In this document: piece by piece, positions 56,201-62,200 of the stretch | Numbering within the stretch: the first letter of the stretch is position 1 | How the letters are laid out: each line of letters opens with the position of its first letter | DNA from: Cyrtodaria siliqua | Taxonomy: Eukaryota; Mollusca; Bivalvia; Adapedonta; Hiatellidae | Direction: 5' to 3' | Length of the DNA: 64,000 nt | NCBI GenBank assembly: GCA_037043455.1 | Contig: JAWPHD010000232.1 | Span: 248,001 to 312,000, forward strand | Program-made: the position numbers and the translations under genes | Notes under the pieces: model-generated | Database searches by the model: none | Told to the model about the DNA's origin: nothing | The model's input: only the letters and a program-made list of their open reading frames with translations

Positions 56201-59200
56201 CCATGTATCTGTAAACTCGTGTACAATTTGAAAGGTCCATAACTTCTGGTGTCTGAGAAATGGACTCAACAAAAAACTGAATGTAAAACAAAATATAAAA
56301 CTTTTAATGAAAATAAACAAATTTCAAAAAGTATGTCAGGGTCATTCAAACTGGCCTATTTTTGTTAGGAACATTCTGCTGTCATATAGATGTAAACATG
56401 TGTGAAGTTTAATAGCTCTACCATTTCCAGTGTCTGAGAAATGACTAGTTTTCGTAATGTTTTTGGCAGACTAACAGACAAGGGTAACACTATTTACCTG
56501 CTACACTTTTTTTTTATAGAAACTAACGCGCCAATAATGGCAACAATTGCACAATACTGTTTATCAAAACTCCATTCAGGAATACAGGTCATATAATAAT
56601 GATTAAAAGTATAGGTTTATTCAGACACTGCAGCCCCTTACTATAAAGTTCTCATATCAGCTTTCTGATGTAAAGTAGTACAGTAATACTTTTAAATACC
56701 CGTGATTGCATGTGCCTAAAATTAATTATGAGTTGACAACTCTAAATTCTACACTCCAATTTTAGGGTTTGGCCTGGACGCTTAAAGCCATTTATATTGT
56801 GACTGTAGATTTTGGATTCTCGAAATATGCAAGTTATATATATACCTATAGTATATACCTTGTGGTCAGCAGGTTTAGAAACTGTGTATAAATATTGTAA
56901 AATTTGGTGGTTGTTGGCGGGATAGCTACTTTTACACAATGGCCGATACATACCTGATGGAAATAGATGGTGGAGTCTCTGGCGAATGCCAAAACTGGAT
57001 CGATGACACGGTCATTCTCTGACACCTGTATGATTACAAACTGCCAGGCCAACAGCGGGAGTGACGACGGGTCTCCCTTCAGTGGGTGGGTGAATACAAC
57101 CTTCAGTTGAGGGGTCAGGGTCACTAGTAATACCTGGTAATCAGATTCACGGAATATCAGACATAAAATCATCAATGGGGTCAGAAACATAAAATCATCA
57201 ATGGAGTCCGGTGGATATTATTACAAACATACAAGATATAAACACATGATGAAATGCTTCAATTGAAACTTTTTTAAAATTTCAATCATGAAATTAATGG
57301 TGATCAGTTTATTTTCCCTGTTATAGGTTTGCCAGGGTCAGGGTCAATTGAACCATAGTACATGTTAGATAGTGAGTTTTAAGAACAATATTGCTGAGCT
57401 TTAAGGACAGGATGTGTGAGCACGGTACCTCATGCTGTCATGATATGCACGAGTTTAGAGAATTGGTACCTCATGTTGTCATGATATGCACGAGTTTAGA
57501 GAGGACAAGATGTGTGAGCATGGTACCTCATGTTGTCATGATATGCACGAGTTTAGAGAATTGGTACCTCATGTTGTCATGATATGCACGAGTTTAGAGA
57601 GGACAAGATGTGTGAGCATGGTACCTCATGTTGTCATGATATGCACGAGTTTAGAGAGGACAAGATGTGTGAGCATGGTACCTCATGTTGTCATGATATG
57701 CACGAGTTTAGAGAATAATAATATTTGTATTTGGTGATTAATTATCACCTTTGCATGTCATTATTCACAAGAGATTTCTGCTAGAAGAAATTCCGCAAAT
57801 ATTAGTACAGGCCACATAGAGAGCTCAGATATTAGGACATGGTTGACCTGGCTGTATCACTGTAGACAGACTCACCTTAGAGAGAGAAGCCATGGCCAAG
57901 ACGGAGACGTCCTGCATGGGGTGATCTTTGATGGTGAGGTTCATATGGAGGGGCTCTATAACACACACTTCTCCTCGACTGCAAATACAAAATACATAAC
58001 AGAGTCTGCTTTAACATGACTAGTGCATATACTTCAACAATACTAAAATTGTCAAACAATTGCAATGTTTTGGCTAGAAGCGCAATGCACCATTTCTTAT
58101 ATTGTGCCTATTTCATATTGTATGTTTTTTTGTCTTCACTTGTTTTTTTTTTTCATATGAATATCTCTTATTAACACGCCTTTGCAAAGTTTGCATTAAT
58201 TGTTTTAATTATTTTGAAGATATAGAGATTATTTAACAGCTGGGATCGATTATAGGGAAATCCTTCAAAAAAAGGTAGACCTGTTGTTCTTTTCACGAAC
58301 GAGCGTTTTTGAGTGAGTGAAAAAACAAAACATCATGGAGTGAAGGATTTCCCTATAATTGAACCCAGCCGTTAAATAATCTATGTTTTAAATGAGTTAT
58401 ATATAAATATAACCTAAATTATTCGCCTTCTTGAACGTTATCGGCGGATGACGTCGACGTCAGCAACACTGTCATAACTCAACATCACAGTTAGTTATTT
58501 TTGTCTTCAGAGTTAGTTATTAATGTTTAGTGATTATGAATATTCTTTCACTGAAAAATTCCCATCTTTCACCCACAAAAATGTAATAAATTTCTTTAGT
58601 TTGATTCCTGATAAACATGCAGATTAATGTTTATGAGCCCGGTAGCATGGTGGACTTGAAACTAGAGGACCCAAAAGGACACACCAAATCAACCAGTGGG
58701 GCATGAGGCGCCAAGCCATGATCTCCGGATCAGAGACACATACGCTATCCACTCGGCCAACAAGCCCACAAGATTCAGTAATGAAGTGACTTCAAGATAG
58801 TTGCCAGAAAATATGAATCTGTATTAACTATACATACCTGCCAGAAAACAAACACTTTGATTCACATGTGCGCACTCCAATCAGTCTCCTACAAAATAAA
58901 CAGGTAATAAACAGATAATGAGGATACGTATATCAACATCAACTTTTTATTCAATTTCAAAATTAAGAACATGACATATATGTCAATGTTTAAGGTTATT
59001 ACTCCATGTATGTAAGACTAAAACAATAATACTTAAATGTTGAATACTTCACCGATCAAAATTACCAGATGTCCCCTTAAGTCCTTGGCCAGAAGATAAC
59101 CCTCTTAATAACAATAAATCTGTAGATTCACATGTCTCGACTAACGGGGGTGGGACTTAAGAAATAAAAGTTAAATGAAAGTTTGTAAACATTTTAATAA

Positions 59201-62200
59201 CTAACAAGAGGTCAATGACCTTGAAGCTCTACTGATTGATTTTGATTTCAGGAAGTAGTCGCTACAAACTTGTTTTTTGAAAAATTATTTTTAGCCGTGG
59301 CGGCCATCTTGAATTTCCGGCCGACCTGATATTTTGCTAGGATCAGTTAGACATCAAGAGCAACATTCCTGTGAAGTTCATGAAAATCCGTCAAGTAGTT
59401 TCAGAGGAGTAGTCGCTACAAGTTTTCATTATATAATTCTATGTAAACAAAGATGGCCGCTGACAGCCATGTTTAACATCTAATCAAAAAGATTTTTGAC
59501 AAGGACCAACATCATGTAATGCTGATCATTTTAGAAAAAGTCCCATATCAATATCACTTATAGTTTTCAAGAAGTAGTCGCTACAAACTTGCATTTTGAA
59601 AATCTATTTTTAGCCATGGAGGCCATCTTGAATTTCCGGCCGACCTGAAATTTTGCTAGGATCAATTAGACATCAAGAGCTACATTTCTGTGAAGTTTCA
59701 TGAAAATCCGTCAAGTAGTTTCAGAGGAGTAGTCGCTACAAGTTTTCATAATATAACTCTATGTAAACAAAGATGGCCACTGGCAGCCATGTTTAATGTC
59801 GAATCAAAATAATGTTCAACTCGGATAACCATCATGTCATGCTGATCATTTTAGAAAAAGTCCCATATCAATATCACTTATAGTTTTCAAGAAGTAGTCG
59901 CTACAAACTTGAATTTAAAAAATCTATTTTTAAATGTGGCAGCCATCTTGAATTTCTGGCCGACCTGAAATTTTGCTAGGATCAATTAGACATTAAGAGC
60001 AACATTCCTGTAAAGTTTCATGAAAATCCGCCAAGTAGTTTCAGAGGAGTAGTCGCTACAAGTTTTTACTATATAACTCTATGTAAACAAAGATGGCCGC
60101 TGGGCAGCCACGTTTAACGTCGAATCAAAACGATTTTCGACAAGGACCAACATCATGTCATGCTGATCATTTTAGAAAAAGTCCCATATCAATATCACTT
60201 ATAGTTTTCAAGAAGTAGTCGCTACAAACTTGAATTTAAAAAATCTATTTTTAGCTTTGGCGGCCATCTTGGATTTCACATCTACATGAATTTTTGCTAG
60301 GATCAACTAGACTTCATGGGCAACATTTCTGTTTTATGAATATCCATCCAGTAGTTTCAGAGAAGTAGTCGCTACAAATAAAAGTTAACGGACGGACGGA
60401 CGGACGGACGATGGACGCCGCACCACGGCATAAGCTCTGCTGATCTCTGATCAGTAGAGCCATAAGCTCTGCTGATCTCGGATCAGTAGAGCTAAAAATC
60501 TATTTTTAGCTTTGGCGGCCATCTTGGATTTCACATCAACATGAATTTTTGCTAGGATCAACTAGACTTCATGGGCAACATTTCTGTAAAGTTTTATGAA
60601 TATCCATCCAGTAGTTTCAGAGGAGTAGTCGCCACAAATAAAAGTTAACGGACAGACGGACGGACGGACGGACGGACGGACGACGGACGCCGCACCACGG
60701 CATAAGCTCTGCTGATCTCTGATCAGTAGAGCTAAAAACCTAAAAACAATAGAGTTTACCGTTTGCTGAGATGACATTTAAGTGCATTTGTTTAAAAACA
60801 AAATGCCATTCTATAAAAGATATATTAAACAAATTTAAAAAAATCATCAGCTTCAAAAAGTAGGTCAAGGTCATAGATGAAATCCATGTTTTCTTCCAAA
60901 GATTAAGCTATAAACTAGGTTTAAAACATCTAGTGAATAATTATAGTTCATGAGAAAGTGATGTAAATATAACAATTAAAGTTATCTGCCCTTTGCTTGG
61001 ATGATGAAAGTCGCATCCACACGTGCTTTCTGACACATTGTGATGTACGAGGGTTATTCAATAAGTTCTGTCACTAACGCGTTTTAACAATTATATGCTC
61101 ATTGTGAGTGTTGATGTTTGGTACCAAATGAAAGAAGGTTTCAATACCATGCCATTAATGGTAAAATGAATGCTGTATCTTTTGTGTAACGAAAGTTATG
61201 GAACATTTAATACACATCACTTATACATACTGAGGCATTTTCGTCCTGAGTTTTTCAGGTATGTTAATTGTTACTTTTTTAAATGCCTGTTTCTCTTTAA
61301 GTACTTGTCGAAGATCTTTGAAATTTCTCATACATTACCAGTTATATCTGTGCATTACAAGATTCGGAATTTAAGCATGGTAGATGAAAAGGCATTGTCT
61401 TAGAAATTAACATTAAAATCTAAAGTGTAAAATTGGGCAGTCTTCTGAAATAGCGTTTTTTGATGATCAATATTTTCACTAAATATTGTACAAAATTCTA
61501 CAATAATGTGTTGAATATCAAATTTAAACACTGAAGGACTAGGATTTGTAAAAAAAAAATAAGAACATATTAATACCGTGAACAAAATGAAGAAAATCAG
61601 TGTTATTTCTGCTAAAATTAAGGGATGTGCATTCACTCATATCTGGTTTGCAGCAAGACCTTTTCGAATTCTCGACAATCATTTTCATGGATTATGGGCG
61701 ACTGACTACAGATGGCGTACAACAAAATTTAAAAGCATAGAATTATTCAAATAATTTTTACAACGTTTTGTAACGAGGACATTTTCAGAGATGCCAGTAT
61801 CCAAAAGGTATGGTAGGGGGAGGTAATTCAGGGGTATAAATAACCGGAATTTTTTCATTTTGGTTGTGGAATTTAAGAGAGCGAACCTAGTAGTACTATA
61901 AATACACTACTTTATCTCAGTGTAATATCAAGTTCAAAGGATATATGCCTAGTGACAGAACTTTTTGAAGCAGCCTCGTACTACCCAAGAAACAACTACA
62001 TATAAATGAAGTTTGAAAGGTCTAATGCATAAAGTTTGTGAAAAAGTGACCAAAAAGCAAAAGATGACCGTAAAAATTATTAAGTTATCTGCCCTTTGCT
62101 TGGAGGGTCAAGGTCACATCCACATTTGCTTTGTCACATTGCAATGTACCACTCAAGATACAACTATAAGCAAAGTTTGAAATGTCTTGCGCATATAGTT

